Part shown: piece after piece, positions 1-12,404 of the stretch
Layout: each line of letters opens with the position of its first letter
Position numbering within the stretch: position 1 is the stretch's first letter
NCBI RefSeq assembly: GCF_964355755.1
Contig: NC_092679.1
Location: 932,001-996,000 of the forward strand
Direction: 5' to 3'
DNA: 64,000 nt
DNA from: Antedon mediterranea
Lineage: Eukaryota > Echinodermata > Crinoidea > Comatulida > Antedonidae
Program-made: the position numbers and the translations under genes
Notes under the pieces: model-generated
What the model was told of the DNA's origin: nothing
The model's input: the letters and a program-made list of their open reading frames with translations, nothing else
Databases searched by the model: none

Positions 1-1862
1 TTAAAAAACTTGTTTGTATTTTTCTTCATTTTCTGTCACTTTATTGTTGAGGTCTTAATATGCTATTTAAGAAAATAAATGATTATCATTTATATCCAAT
101 AAACCTAGGTTCATCAATTATACATTAACATAAATGTACAAAGCTAAGTTATATGTTTAAAAAATGAGATTGCAGAGTTGCAAAAGACTACTGACGCGGG
201 CAAAATTGGCGACATCATTTAGCCATGAAATACGCGTCAATAATCAATTAACGATAATAGCTGTGACCGCTTTTTCAACTTTATCAATATTACGCATCAA
301 CGATAATCTTCATCTCACTCTTAATTACGCCAGCTAATTGAACTAGTCTGTCAGTAGCTTATTACTGTCACAAAAGATTGCTAATAAACTGCCACTTACA
401 GCATTTAAATATCAAAAAGATGCACAATACAGGTATCAGTGGTTGGTACACAGAGATACCATAAGTTGTTGTTTTTTATTCATTTTCATGTTTTCCTCCT
501 CGTTTTCTTTCTCCTTTTTTTTTCTTTCAAACCTCTTTTGTAATTCAAACTCAATTTTTATTTTAAGTGCTTTGGGACAATCTGATGATTGTTAAAAGCG
601 CTATATAAATATGTCAACATTATCTACAATTTTTAAGCCTTTTTTAATAAATTAAATTATGTAATATTTAATTAGCATACAGTCCATAATTAGGGAGAAT
701 TTTAATATAAAAAACTTTTAAAATGATGTATTTATTTGTATATTATATATATTATATTATATATACCCCCTTTACATCGCCTAACAAATTCCAGAGTTAC
801 ATACATAGGCATTTGGTATGGCACATGGCTTGGTGTGTACAACTCTAGATATTTGCTAGGCCATGTGAAAGGGGTATTTACAGATAGCACAAATCCAAAA
901 TTAGTAGTTCTTCACTGTCTGCCATCAAATACTGTTGTCATAACTACTTTATTGCATGGCAACAAATATTGACAATTTTTAATACATTTTCTCATATCGT
1001 ACGTAACTTGATTAAATATCACCTTCACAAAACATAAGTCACGTATATCAAATATGTAATTGCAGTATTTCATGTTTTTACATGTACGCAAATACAATTA
1101 CAAACAATTGTACAATTTTATAAATGCTTTGAGTTTAAAGAAAAAAGTGAAATTTAAAAAAAATGGACTAGAATATAAAGCTTAACATGTTCATAATGAA
1201 AATTGAAAAAAAAATATTGAATAAACAAATGTAAAAATCATAAAACTCATAACAAAAAAATGGGCCCTGAAAGTATAAGGCTTTATAGTATAATAAATAT
1301 AAAGAGAGATTTCAGAAGACTTTTATTAGGCAATTAAATCTGACCTGTCCTAGTTTTTACTTGAAGCAGAGGACCAAGCTATATTGGATACAGTGCTACT
1401 TATTTACCTTCAAGCTCTATACACCTTTATCTTAACTGCCATTCAAAGTTTAATTGGCAAGATTAATTTACGATATGCAAATTAACAAATTATTATTATT
1501 AGATTTGAAATGATTGCGATTTTTGATAACGAAATTTGTGTGTTGTTTGGCTTCCATGTCAAACATGAACTAGTATGGAAAAGTACTGAAAAAATGACTG
1601 TGGGTATGACAGTGATTTGAATCGCAATGGCTAATATAGTGCTATACAGTGTAGTATCAGTCATAAACTAGTGGTATAATCACACACCATATTAAAGGTA
1701 GCTGACCATAGTGTACAACAGGGTAAACTTGAGGTTGGATTTACATAGCTTAAAGTAGGAACTAAAAGATGTGGACAGGATTAAAGTTGCTACCTGCTCC
1801 GGGCAATGCCATCCTACAGAAACATAACAGATTTAAATGATGATGGGTTTAAAATCACTTAC
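1..1862. other. Intron 3' of Notch ligand exon 7, partial
   Basis: AT-rich intronic sequence with no exon seen on either strand. A retroposon-like 3' tail lies at about 560-612 (see separate entry). Confidence 0.6.
478..615 (+). mobile_element. Possible LINE/SINE 3' tail
   Basis: A pyrimidine-rich stretch leads to AAGTGCTTTGGGACAATCTG and then AAAAGCGCTATATAAAT. This short conserved-looking tail type is widespread at the 3' ends of non-LTR retroposons in marine animals. A related end (AAAGCGCGATATAAAT) occurs at 43,743-43,758. No body or target duplication could be defined. Confidence 0.4.
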
Positions 1863-1991
1863 CAAATTCACAGCTGGGCCCGAAAAATCCTTTTACGCAG
1901 ATACAGTTATAGCCATCGCTAGACGACTGGTTGTTAATACATGTGCCTCCGTTGTGGCAAAGTTCCTCGCCGGAGCCGCAGGGGTCCAAAT
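1863..1991 (-). CDS. JAG: Notch ligand exon 7: EGF repeat 3
   Basis: A symmetric phase 1-1 exon of 129 nt encodes one canonical EGF repeat: LDPCGSGEELCHNGGTC, then a short loop, C-x-C, GFFGPSCEF. It has six cysteines and the NGGTC/G..GP.C signature. The leading tyrosine (TAT, split across the junction) replaces the usual calcium-site Asp, so calcium binding by this repeat is doubtful. Later EGF exons must lie left of the window; none is visible in 1-1862. Confidence 0.9.
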
Positions 1992-4900
1992 CTGTCGGGA
2001 AAACCGGAAGAAAACGAACATTAATCATGAGGACAGGTGTAGCTGATAACATGGATTTGAATGTCACATGATTTATTACCTTAGGCTACCAGCGTTATGT
2101 GCTAAGGTTTTTCCCACAGAACAAAAAGAAAAGAAATTCTTATAATTTATGCTAATGTCATTTGACTATTAGGTATATATTATTACTATATTAACATTTA
2201 AAAAAATATACTATTACTCATTTCAAAATAGTAAATGCAATAATGTAAAAAACATCTACTGTAGTCAGTAAATTGTTGGCAAACAATAACAAATCACATA
2301 CTGTAAGGTAAAGACAATTTTATTTTTTGAAAATGTTATTCCCCAAAAATAATGTTGCATTATATTACAGATTAAGAAAAAAAGTAGAATCTTATTTAAT
2401 AATTATTAAATTATTTATTATTAATATAAATTGATCTATGATTTGATTGGTGTAATATCAATTTGTTACATATCTATACAATAATTAATTTCTTTTCATA
2501 CCATTATTATTCCTTATAACAAACTTTGAACAACAAGAGGATTAGGCAACAACAAGAGGATTAGGCAACAAACAAGTAAAGCTGTAAGCAAACACATGTT
2601 ACTAATGATAGGCACACTTGCATATACCAGGATAGTATTCATCAACAGATACTTAAAGAACAAAGCCGGTTCCGGTGCTAAGTCTCTACCTTTACCCTCC
2701 TGGGACATCAACACACCCCTTGATATTAATTAAATAACCAATGGCTAGCTAGCTGCAAATAAAAGACCTAGCTAACGTCTTTAACAAAAGCGTAGTAAAC
2801 ACTCATTCACAATCTTGCTATATCATCTGTGTAGAGTTGACCTTGAGGCTATCCTATGTAAACCAACAGGTTATGTTTAAGAACGTGCTGCCAATATTTT
2901 ACAACTACTGTGCTAGCCTACTTGAGATATTCACACAGCTGAATGAATCACTACCTAATCACTCTATGATTAACAAAACAAAAAAAAAAGCCTTACAAAA
3001 AAAAATACAATTTTATTTGTCTGCTTTCTACATTATTGTAGTTTATCTTAAGACTTCAAGGAAAAGATCACAAGTACGATATGAAAATTAATGAATTAAA
3101 CCTATTATTATTAGTCCTTACGGCGTGCGACAGGGTGGGTCCAAGTAGTTAACCCCCACGCCTTTATAAAGGCCACTGACTTAATGAGACCCTACCTTTA
3201 CCTTTACTATGCACTATAGCAACGATAGATAAACCAATTCAGATCTGTTTTTATCTTGTGTTTATTGCAGGTCCAGCAGGTGTATTAAACAATCACTAAT
3301 CACAAGCAGGTGATGCTACAAGTACACGGCTTGCAAAGTTTTTAAAATGTAGCTGTAGAATTTGGTTTTCCCCCAAAATAATTATTATCTGGCCATCTGT
3401 TTATATAAATGTTTTTGTAAGAAAAACTAATTAATTACATTTTGGGATTGGAAGTAAGTGCATTAACCACCAAGCTACAGCTCCACTATCCAGCGACATC
3501 AATGTTAATCCTACAATAATATTACAAAAGATGTTATATCATCATCTCAAGTTATTGATTATTAAAGTAATTCAACTTGTTTATCTGCTTTGCTTGATTG
3601 AACGCGTAAATCCTGATCAATAACAATCAATAAATGGCCCTACCTACCCTGAGAAAACTGCTCCTTCGAGGTAATGAATTGTACATGGTAATTAATAAGG
3701 AAATGATCAACAGGCACTTTTTAAGTTGTTATTCTTTCCTCAGGGAGCGTTTTTTATTTTTTCTGTAAGTAGATTGCAGCTCTAAGTTACAAGTCATGTG
3801 TGCCAAAATCATGTTACCAGTATTAAGCAGAATCATCATTTTGAAATTACACTATTTTAACCTGTGGTATATTTCAAGCGCTATTTTTGTCAATGAGAGC
3901 CCCTAATTCAACCTGCAAACAGCTTTGCACGCCATTACACAGTGTTATAGCTTGTGTTCACACATTAAACACAACTCCAACGATGATAAACAAGTACCGG
4001 TAACTCAAATTAGTGTTTAGAATCACGCCTACTCATCATTTTAAAACATTAGCCATTAGGACTAATGAGAATTTTTAAACTGCATAATTTACAAAATTAA
4101 AAATACTCATATAATCTAAATCAACCATATGTTTTTACATTAAAAAAAGCTTTTGACATTTAAAGCAACCAACATCCCACCACATGCCTCCAACAACACG
4201 CAACACACACATGTTATCCATCCATTGAAATGAACAAATTAAAACGCTGGTTTTTTTTTGTGATTCTTAAAATAAAACATTTAGCTTTTTAGGAAATATG
4301 TTTCCATATTGAAAATTGTCAACTACAAAACCATAATGGGTAATTAGGCATATGAAGGTTTTAAAAAACCATAATAAAGGAACAGAATGAAGAAATCCTG
4401 TCAACAATTATTCTACTGCAATTTGTTACTGTAAGCAATGGATGATTGTATATTGTTTCAATGTAGAATTGTATACAGGAAAAATGTTAATTTTAGAAAT
4501 TTGGTTAGCAATATTTTAATGCTAATCAAGCTGAATTGTGTGGTGTCTAGAAACAGCTAATGTATTTTATTTTATACAATAATTCTATAAATGTAAACAG
4601 TAAATCTAGTTGCTATGTTACACTGGCAAATTTATTCCTTGGCTAATGCTGAAATTGATTGCTTTACATTAAAAAAACAAAATAAAAAAAAAACAAATAA
4701 AAAGAATAAAAAGCATTATTCACACACACTTAGAATAGGGATATAGAATTGCATTAATATATATCAAAATAAAAAAAATTAAAAGTCTGATACAATACAA
4801 AAAAGTCACAAATTACTACAAAAAAAAAAAAAAATATTTAAGGATTATTATTTTTAAGATAAATAGTAATATCTATATAATAATAAATATATATTCAATC

Positions 4901-5496
4901 GAGGTTGAACAATACCATGAAAGCCCCAGTGGTCTAATGGTTAGGACAGCTGCATATCAAGCAGACGGTCTGAGTTCGAGTCTCAGTTGGGGCGACTTTT
5001 TCTCATTCTCACAGATTTCCTCATCTTTATCGTTTCAAATTAAATTTCAGTATACTAGAATTAACCTTCTTTGCCTGATGTGTTTATACTAACAATATAA
5101 TGTATATTTGAAATCTCCATGCTTTAAATTTAATTAAACATATACTGAGATACCAGTATCTTTTAATACAGCAAATACTATGATAATTCAATATGTGCAT
5201 AGTAATACCAGGATCTGATGTAGCATCATGAAACAGGTGTTTTGGTGAACCTGTGGGTTCCTGGTTCTCAAGGATTTTACACCCACAGCCTGTGCCATTA
5301 AATAATGAAACAAACCAGGTGACCCAGTACCTCAGAGCGTGTATTACATCCCGACATACAAGTAATCAATACAGATATCCATACTACAATTCATAAATTG
5401 ATATACTTAATATTATATTTTGAGACACACCTATTCTTAGTCACTATATTAATATGAATAATGAATATTATCATCAACCGTTGTTGAACTTGACAC
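1992..5496. other. Intron 6 of the Notch ligand, first part
   Basis: AT-rich intronic sequence with A-rich runs near 4,675-4,850 and a 20-bp direct repeat at 2,529-2,570 (AACAAGAGGATTAGGCAACA twice). Apart from the tRNA-like gene nothing functional was recognised. Confidence 0.5.
4923..4994 (+). tRNA. tRNA-like gene, anticodon reads ATC
   Basis: A 72-nt cloverleaf can be drawn: acceptor GCCCCAG/TTGGGGC (one G-T), D-arm GTC...GAC, anticodon loop ATATCAA, T-arm CTGAG-TTCGAGT-CTCAG with a perfect stem. The internal A box (TGGTCTAATGG) and B box (GTTCGAGTC) match the Pol III consensus, and TTTTT follows at 4997-5001. The anticodon stem has a G-A mismatch at its base. The D-arm is tRNA-Glu-like, but the loop would give ATC (Asp codon GAU), which is unusual. 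It may be a functional oddity, a decayed tRNA or a short tRNA-derived retroposon. It lies in the ligand gene's last visible large intron, on the opposite strand. Confidence 0.65.
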
Positions 5497-6897
5497 ATTG
5501 CGTTTAAAAGTGAGATGATGTTGGCATATAATACTACATCTCCATATTTCTCTCTGCACTCAAATTATAATTTTATTTTCTCCTGTCATTTTTTGTCTTT
5601 TTTTTCCACATCAGTGCTCCCATGGTGCTCCGGGTATTTTTTTCCGCATCAATGCTCCGGTGTTCCGACCACATCCTGACTAGCCTTTCCTTACGGATAG
5701 AACCATCCTTCCCTATGCTAATCAAATACTATTTAAGTCTAAATGGACTATTTTCATTCGAAAAAAGATTATATCTCTCAACTGCTTACAAATTAAATCA
5801 CAAATGCCTTTTATTAAGTACTGACTAACTTTTATGAAAGTCCCACCAGAGCAGGCCCGTATCCAGGGGGGGTGCGTTGGGTGCAGACGCACCCACCCAA
5901 GTCCCAAAAGGTCCACTATTTCCTCGGTTGGTATTTTTTCTTGTCTTGTTTAACTGAAGACAATATCATTATATATATACAAAATTTACATTATCAATGG
6001 TATACAAACAAAAATATGCTAATATAAAATGAAAAAATACCGGTAATTAAATTACGGAATCTGAACTGACTACAAACTCGATGTAAAACATGCGCAGTCG
6101 ATCATGTGACGACAAGCAATAGCTTAGCGCTTCATGTACGCGGTACGCGGTAAAGTGTTTGCTGGAGAAATACAGACAACTTAACGTCGGGGAACACGGG
6201 TACTTTTTGTCGGGGAATATAATATACAGTAAAATACGTTCGCGTTCACTTCATATAGCTTCAGCGCCTAGAAAACCACGACGTTCCATTGACCGTGAGA
6301 GTACGTCAGAGGGCTAATATGCACTTTTAGGCATTCATTATTGCCAGCGATCTAACTTACTAATAAACATTAGCTAGGTACGCACTTGTCTGGCGGTATC
6401 CCTTTGTACGAATCGTTCAACGTTGGGTCGAGACGCGTGATATCAAGTTTCATCCAGGGACCAAAATGTGTAATGTAGTTATTTTCCAGGCGAAGTTTAC
6501 CGACGGTTACCGAAGGGAACACGTGTACTTTTTGTCGGGGAATATAATATACAGTAAAAAGCGTTCGCGTTCACTTCGTAGCTAGCTTCAGCGCCTAGAA
6601 AACCGCGACGTTTCATTGACCGTGAGAGTACGTCAGAGTGATATTATGCACTTTATATGCATTCATTATTGCCAGCGATCTAACTTACTACTAAACAATA
6701 GCTAAGGTACGCACTTGTCTGGCGGTATCCCTTTGTACGAATCGTTCAACGTTGGGTCGAGACGCGTGATATCAAGTTTCATCCAGGGACCAAAATGTGT
6801 AATGTGTTATTTTCCAGGCGAAGTTTACCGACGGTTACGTCGTGTACTGCGTCGACGTACGCTACACTACAGCAAAAACGAATTATGTTAATTGTTA
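5497..6897. repeat. 1,401-bp tandem duplication, copy 1
   Basis: This block is repeated at 6898-8298 with a constant offset of 1,401 bp and no difference that I could see by eye. It starts ATTGCGTTTAAAAG and ends GAATTATGTTAATTGTT. Inside it are a transposon-like end at 5852 and a diverged internal duplication (about 6182-6508 and 6509-6838). Composition after 6060 is distinctly richer in CG dinucleotides than the surrounding intron, pointing to inserted mobile DNA. Confidence 0.9.
6182..6838. repeat. Nested diverged direct repeat (offset 325-328 bp)
   Basis: Two halves share TACTTTTTGTCGGGGAATAT, the stretch through GCCAGCGATCTAACTTACTA and the end GAAGTTTACCGACGGTTAC, with scattered substitutions and small indels. 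The same pair recurs at about 7583-8239 in copy 2. The inner duplication is older than the outer one because its halves have diverged. Confidence 0.8.
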
Positions 6898-8298
6898 ATT
6901 GCGTTTAAAAGTGAGATGATGTTGGCATATAATACTACATCTCCATATTTCTCTCTGCACTCAAATTATAATTTTATTTTCTCCTGTCATTTTTTGTCTT
7001 TTTTTTCCACATCAGTGCTCCCATGGTGCTCCGGGTATTTTTTTCCGCATCAATGCTCCGGTGTTCCGACCACATCCTGACTAGCCTTTCCTTACGGATA
7101 GAACCATCCTTCCCTATGCTAATCAAATACTATTTAAGTCTAAATGGACTATTTTCATTCGAAAAAAGATTATATCTCTCAACTGCTTACAAATTAAATC
7201 ACAAATGCCTTTTATTAAGTACTGACTAACTTTTATGAAAGTCCCACCAGAGCAGGCCCGTATCCAGGGGGGGTGCGTTGGGTGCAGACGCACCCACCCA
7301 AGTCCCAAAAGGTCCACTATTTCCTCGGTTGGTATTTTTTCTTGTCTTGTTTAACTGAAGACAATATCATTATATATATACAAAATTTACATTATCAATG
7401 GTATACAAACAAAAATATGCTAATATAAAATGAAAAAATACCGGTAATTAAATTACGGAATCTGAACTGACTACAAACTCGATGTAAAACATGCGCAGTC
7501 GATCATGTGACGACAAGCAATAGCTTAGCGCTTCATGTACGCGGTACGCGGTAAAGTGTTTGCTGGAGAAATACAGACAACTTAACGTCGGGGAACACGG
7601 GTACTTTTTGTCGGGGAATATAATATACAGTAAAATACGTTCGCGTTCACTTCATATAGCTTCAGCGCCTAGAAAACCACGACGTTCCATTGACCGTGAG
7701 AGTACGTCAGAGGGCTAATATGCACTTTTAGGCATTCATTATTGCCAGCGATCTAACTTACTAATAAACATTAGCTAGGTACGCACTTGTCTGGCGGTAT
7801 CCCTTTGTACGAATCGTTCAACGTTGGGTCGAGACGCGTGATATCAAGTTTCATCCAGGGACCAAAATGTGTAATGTAGTTATTTTCCAGGCGAAGTTTA
7901 CCGACGGTTACCGAAGGGAACACGTGTACTTTTTGTCGGGGAATATAATATACAGTAAAAAGCGTTCGCGTTCACTTCGTAGCTAGCTTCAGCGCCTAGA
8001 AAACCGCGACGTTTCATTGACCGTGAGAGTACGTCAGAGTGATATTATGCACTTTATATGCATTCATTATTGCCAGCGATCTAACTTACTACTAAACAAT
8101 AGCTAAGGTACGCACTTGTCTGGCGGTATCCCTTTGTACGAATCGTTCAACGTTGGGTCGAGACGCGTGATATCAAGTTTCATCCAGGGACCAAAATGTG
8201 TAATGTGTTATTTTCCAGGCGAAGTTTACCGACGGTTACGTCGTGTACTGCGTCGACGTACGCTACACTACAGCAAAAACGAATTATGTTAATTGTTC
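6898..8298. repeat. 1,401-bp tandem duplication, copy 2
   Basis: Second copy of the 5497-6897 block, apparently identical. Identity implies a recent duplication or recent gene conversion; an assembly artefact is an alternative. The two identical 68-codon open frames at 5622 and 7023 are part of this repeat and show no coding signature. Confidence 0.9.
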
Positions 8299-8989
8299 GT
8301 TTGTTCACCAATTTTTTAATTTACAAGTAACCTTATGTACCGTGGGGCACCTAAAATAAATTTTTCATCTATTACTAAACAAAAAAACATGCCATTTTCG
8401 CTTAGCCAACATTATAGCTATAGTTATTACATTTTCAATATCCTGTATGTCATGAATTTCTCACTCACCACTCGGAAGTCCAGATGGTACGCATGCATAC
8501 ACCTGGGAGGAATAAACTTTTTTCCCCGACTAAAAAAGGTCTACGCTTGCGTTTTTTAAGCCTCTAGGCCTGATGTTTCCAAAGTATAAAATGCAATTTT
8601 TTGAAGACCTGCAGCTCTAGTTTTAAACATTTTCTTAGCTCAGCCCCAACAATAAAGCTGGTCATATTTCGAAGAACAAGAAGTAGGCTACATTTTCCGG
8701 GACCTAACATCTCTATTTTTCAAACATTTCTTAGCTCAGTCACAACCCATGATAGGGACTTATATATTTTTTCCATGTTTTGAAGTATAATAAGTCCAAT
8801 TTCCGGGACCTCCAACTCTATTTTTCTAAATTTTCTTTAATCTTTTATTTTTTAAATTGAAAAATATGGATTGAAACAGTCATCGCGCATCGTTTTTTTG
8901 CACGCAGTATTTTATTTATGCATTATAAAAAATGGAAAAAATGGCTACCCTAAATCTTATTAAAAAGACCTCAAATGACGCTAGAACAC

Positions 8990-9350
8990 GTTGCTTCCGG
9001 GGGCTTCGCCCCCTGGACCCCCACCGGGGGCTCTTGGCGGCCCCTGGCCCTCTCAGCCTAGTGATGCTCGCTTCACTCGCATAGCCCCCTCGTCGGGGAA
9101 TGTAGCCCCCGCGTCGGGAAGATCCTGGCGCCACCCCTGCTGAGTTGGCCTCATCATGAAAGCGTTAAGTTCTGGTGTCCATCGTTCAACTAGCCCAAGC
9201 CACAACAGAGAGTCTTACATCAGTCTTTAGAACGTCAAATAACGCAAATTTTTCCAGGGCCTTCGGCCCCTGGACCCTGACCGGGGGCCCTTGGCGGCCC
9301 CCTGGCCCCCAGCCATTGTTGCTCGCTTCGCTCGCACCCCCCCATTATAA
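8990..9350. mobile_element. GC-rich palindromic transposon segment
   Basis: Two related GC-rich blocks (8,995-9,060 and 9,256-9,345) carry GGGGCTTCGCCCCCTGG and GGGCCTTCGGCCCCTGG-like hairpins, a CCGGGGGC..TTGGCGGCCCC motif and GCTCGCTTCGCTCGCA-type palindromes. This contrasts sharply with the AT-rich intron and is typical of terminal regions of marine-invertebrate DNA transposons. Confidence 0.55.
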
Positions 9351-9370
9351 ATGCTGCATACGGGCCTGCA

Positions 9371-9658
9371 GAGCAGGACCTCCTCTATCCCCATTTTAGC
9401 AGGACCTCCTCTATCCCCATTTGAGCAGGACCTCCTCTATCTCCATTTGAGCAGGACCTCCTCTATCCCCATTTGAGCAGGACCTCCTCTATCCCCATTT
9501 GAGAAGGACCTCCTCTATCCCCATTTGAGCAGGACCTCCTCTATCCCCATTTGAGCAGGACCTCCTCTATCCCCATTTGAGCAGGACCTCCTCTATCCCC
9601 ATTTGAGCAGGACCTCCTCTATCCCCATTTGAGCAGGACCTCCTCTATCCCCATTTGG
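9371..9658. repeat. 26-bp minisatellite, about 11 copies
   Basis: Unit begins GAGCAGGACCTCCTCTATCC and is completed by CCATTT. Copies are nearly identical (single changes such as AGAAGG, CTCCATT and TTTTAGC). It abuts the putative transposon right end directly. Confidence 0.95.
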
Positions 9659-10618
9659 CCTTCACAGGAGACCATATGGAGGGCTGGCATGCTGATTGTT
9701 CATTGGCTAGCCATAATACTTTCATTGTACTCAATGTATGCACTTTTTTCTTGTAAATACCCAAGTACTATAAAAACACTCTGCTGAAATGTGTTGCCAT
9801 AGTAATACTATAGCAACACATATTAAAGCACGTAGTTTATACAATATTGCATTCTTAATTTATCTAATTTATTATTAAAATGGATGGAAATATTTGAATT
9901 AATAATGAAATTTATCATCATTTACAAATTTATTAAGGGATGCTTTACAAAAAATTTATATTGAAATAATTGATACTACTGTTAGTAATCTAGTAAAATA
10001 AAACACATTGGCTACCATATAATATTTAGAAAAGCCTAGACAACAATAACATACGTTGTCCTATAATCAGAAATGAATAGATTAACTAATAAGTGAAATT
10101 TTTTCCATAATTATGTCAAGGGTCAAATAGTAATCTATATGTTTATTGCTATAATGAAATAAGATGAATTTAAATTGGCCAAACACGATCTGAAATCATT
10201 TAAAATTTTTTATAAGATAACAACAGATACTTGGAGGTAGAGGACTTAAGTAAAGCACTTAGCAAGCTAAGTGGTTATATTATTATTTATACAAAACAAA
10301 CACATTTTACGTCTTCTATCAACAGCTTTGTTTGGGAACCAACAAATGTCACCATGACATTAAAGCAGAACTTACAAATATAGCTATAAATATTATGACA
10401 GCAATTAATTAAAAATAATAGAAAATGACTATTAAGGCAAAAAATAATTGTTTTTTTTTAATTTTAAAATGTGGCAGTCTAATTTTTATTCACAACAACA
10501 ACTAGTCTCTGGTCATCTGTAGTAGTGGAGGTCAAGATAAATACAGGTCAATTGGTCAGTTAATAATACCAGTCAATAATCTATTTGCTGTTAATGATTA
10601 CTATTTTGTACTACTTAC

Positions 10619-10749
10619 ATTGATTGCAGTATTGTCCACCCCAATTTGGTTCACAAAAACACTCAAAAGGAGCGTTACATTTGGCGTTGACACAGTTTGG
10701 ATGAACGATACACATGTCACAGAATTCCCCTTGCCAGCCTTGTGCACAT
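10619..10749 (-). CDS. JAG: Notch ligand exon 6: end of EGF1 and EGF2 (DOS region)
   Basis: The 131-nt exon (phase 2 in, phase 1 out) encodes RCAQGWQGEFCDMCIVHPNC and continues to a C-x-C segment and ENWGG-like end (EPNWGGQYCNQ). GWQG.-CD.CI..P.C and NWGG are hallmarks of the second atypical EGF repeat of Notch ligands, the Delta-OSM-11 motif region. The conserved PGCVHG is changed to PNCVNA and the PW to PF, a further sign of divergence. Confidence 0.93.
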
Positions 10750-10909
10750 CTGTGGATGTAAGCAATACATACAAAAATCTTAAATAACTAATCAACCACA
10801 ACTTTCTGGGTTCGTAGCTCGGTTGAGGAGTCTTTTTTTTATTTTCGGATTTTTCCATCTTGACCGTTTATAAATTAATTATAGTTGTATTTGTCTCTAT
10901 GTCAAAAAC

Positions 10910-10954
10910 AATCATACACAATATATCTGTTAGTCACATATATTGTGTATGATT
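10910..10954. other. Perfect 17-bp inverted repeat hairpin
   Basis: AATCATACACAATATAT at 10,910-10,926 is exactly complementary to 10,938-10,954, around an 11-nt loop (CTGTTAGTCAC). It lies in intron 5 of the Notch ligand. It may be a small palindrome remnant of a transposon or an RNA hairpin; the stem is short for a miRNA precursor. Confidence 0.75.
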
Positions 10955-12341
10955 TGATTTAGTTCAGCATCAGTCCAAAATCATGGACAAGAAGCACAAT
11001 AACAACAGAGGATAATTTAGGAATTATTGAGAAACAACAAGAAGGTTTTTTTCAAAAGAAAGTGATACTCAGGATAACCCATGAAAGTCCTCCAATGAGG
11101 TACTTTGGTAAAAACATTTTTAAAACAATAAAGTTATACATCTTGCAAAAGGAACATTATTATGTGTTTACTACCTATTGTTGGAAGCAACTGTTGTTCA
11201 TTTATAACATGAATGTCTTTGACGACAAGGAAACATACATTTTGATATATTCCCATGGAAACTATTTCTCATTATACCTTTAATAACCAATTACACAAAC
11301 ACTGAAAATAACATCAAAAGTCAATGAACAAGAATGAATAGGGTTAAACATAGAACCTACCTCCCCACAGGATTACAAGACATAAAGATAAATAGATAAG
11401 TACTAGGTGCATTATGGGTTATTGGGGTTAAAGACACAAAGGGGACAAACATTTTTGGCAAAGAAATGACAAAGAACATGTATCAAGTTATTTGTGTGAG
11501 GACACAACAAAGAGATTAGTAAGCTGAAACTGAACATAAACTACTAGTTCTTTTCAAATTGTAGTTCGTTTAAACAAGTAACTTTCCCACACTGGCTAAA
11601 TCTGCTGCCAAGGCAACAAGGCATTGCATCCAGTCCAGTCGATAATAAACAAATTATTAAGATAAAATAATTATAATTATGTTATGTTTTTTGATATTTT
11701 TTTTTTAGTATAAAACAATGGTTTTATTTTTTAAATTCTATTCTATTATAATTATATTTAAATTAAAAAATAAACTAAAAGTTATAGAAAAAATGTTGAA
11801 GAATTTATTATCATTTGAATAAAAAGATGCTTTTCACATAATACTGTACAACAATTCACACATATATATTTTGGATAAACTTTGAACCTTTTGCAATTTT
11901 GGAGAAAGTCCAGTTTTCTTATGTCTTTCACTAATTGTTCACACTCTCATAGGTTATTTAACCATATATAGATATTTTTAATAATAATTTGAATAATTTG
12001 TCACAGTTATAAAATTTTCTCACGCCTACATGTCTTGTTTATCTAATAAGTCAATACTTAACAGACAAACACCTTATTCATTAGTATCTTTGTAAGGGAC
12101 TTAATTATTAGCTCAAAAAGTTAGTCCTTGATGTTTAAAGTTATGTGTACTTGGAGTAAGTAAGTGATTATCTTTAATTAATTCTCTTCTACAAATAGCA
12201 ATCATCTTATACAAATACTACTGTACTTTTTAAATCTTTTAATACGTTTGTTTTTTTATTATTAAATTTTAAAGATACAATCACCAATGACGTCTATTTA
12301 TTGTGGTTCTTGTTGTTAAGACATATTAAAGTGCTAATCTG

Positions 12342-12404
12342 CTACCATATTTGGCCACTTCACACTTTTTTTGTCAAACTAGTTTGATAGTGTAGACAGA
12401 GCTT
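12342..12404. mobile_element. Family A inverted-repeat element, half copy
   Basis: It retains ACCATATTTGG, TTTTTTTGTCAAACTAGTTT and the terminal TTTGATAGTGTAGACAGAGC, but the opposite terminus is missing. It is a truncated relative of the elements at 14.2, 14.9 and 17.7 kb. Confidence 0.7.

Larger units (their letters stand above)
5852..9368. mobile_element. Candidate non-autonomous DNA transposon with short inverted ends
   Basis: The left end CAGGCCCGTATCCAG (5852, repeated at 7253) and the right end CTGCATACGGGCCTG (9354-9368) are inverted copies with one mismatch, and both lead inward to a GGGGGGGTGCG run. The 5-bp word CAGAG flanks both sides. No transposase frame is present. The real element may be 7253-9368, since the left end was copied in the 1.4-kb duplication. 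Superfamily is not assigned. Confidence 0.5.

Noticed and set aside
5622-7317. Identical short open frames at 5622/7023 (plus) and 5722/7123 (minus)
   Set aside because: They are copies within the 1,401-bp duplication, with no recognisable protein and no conservation signal.
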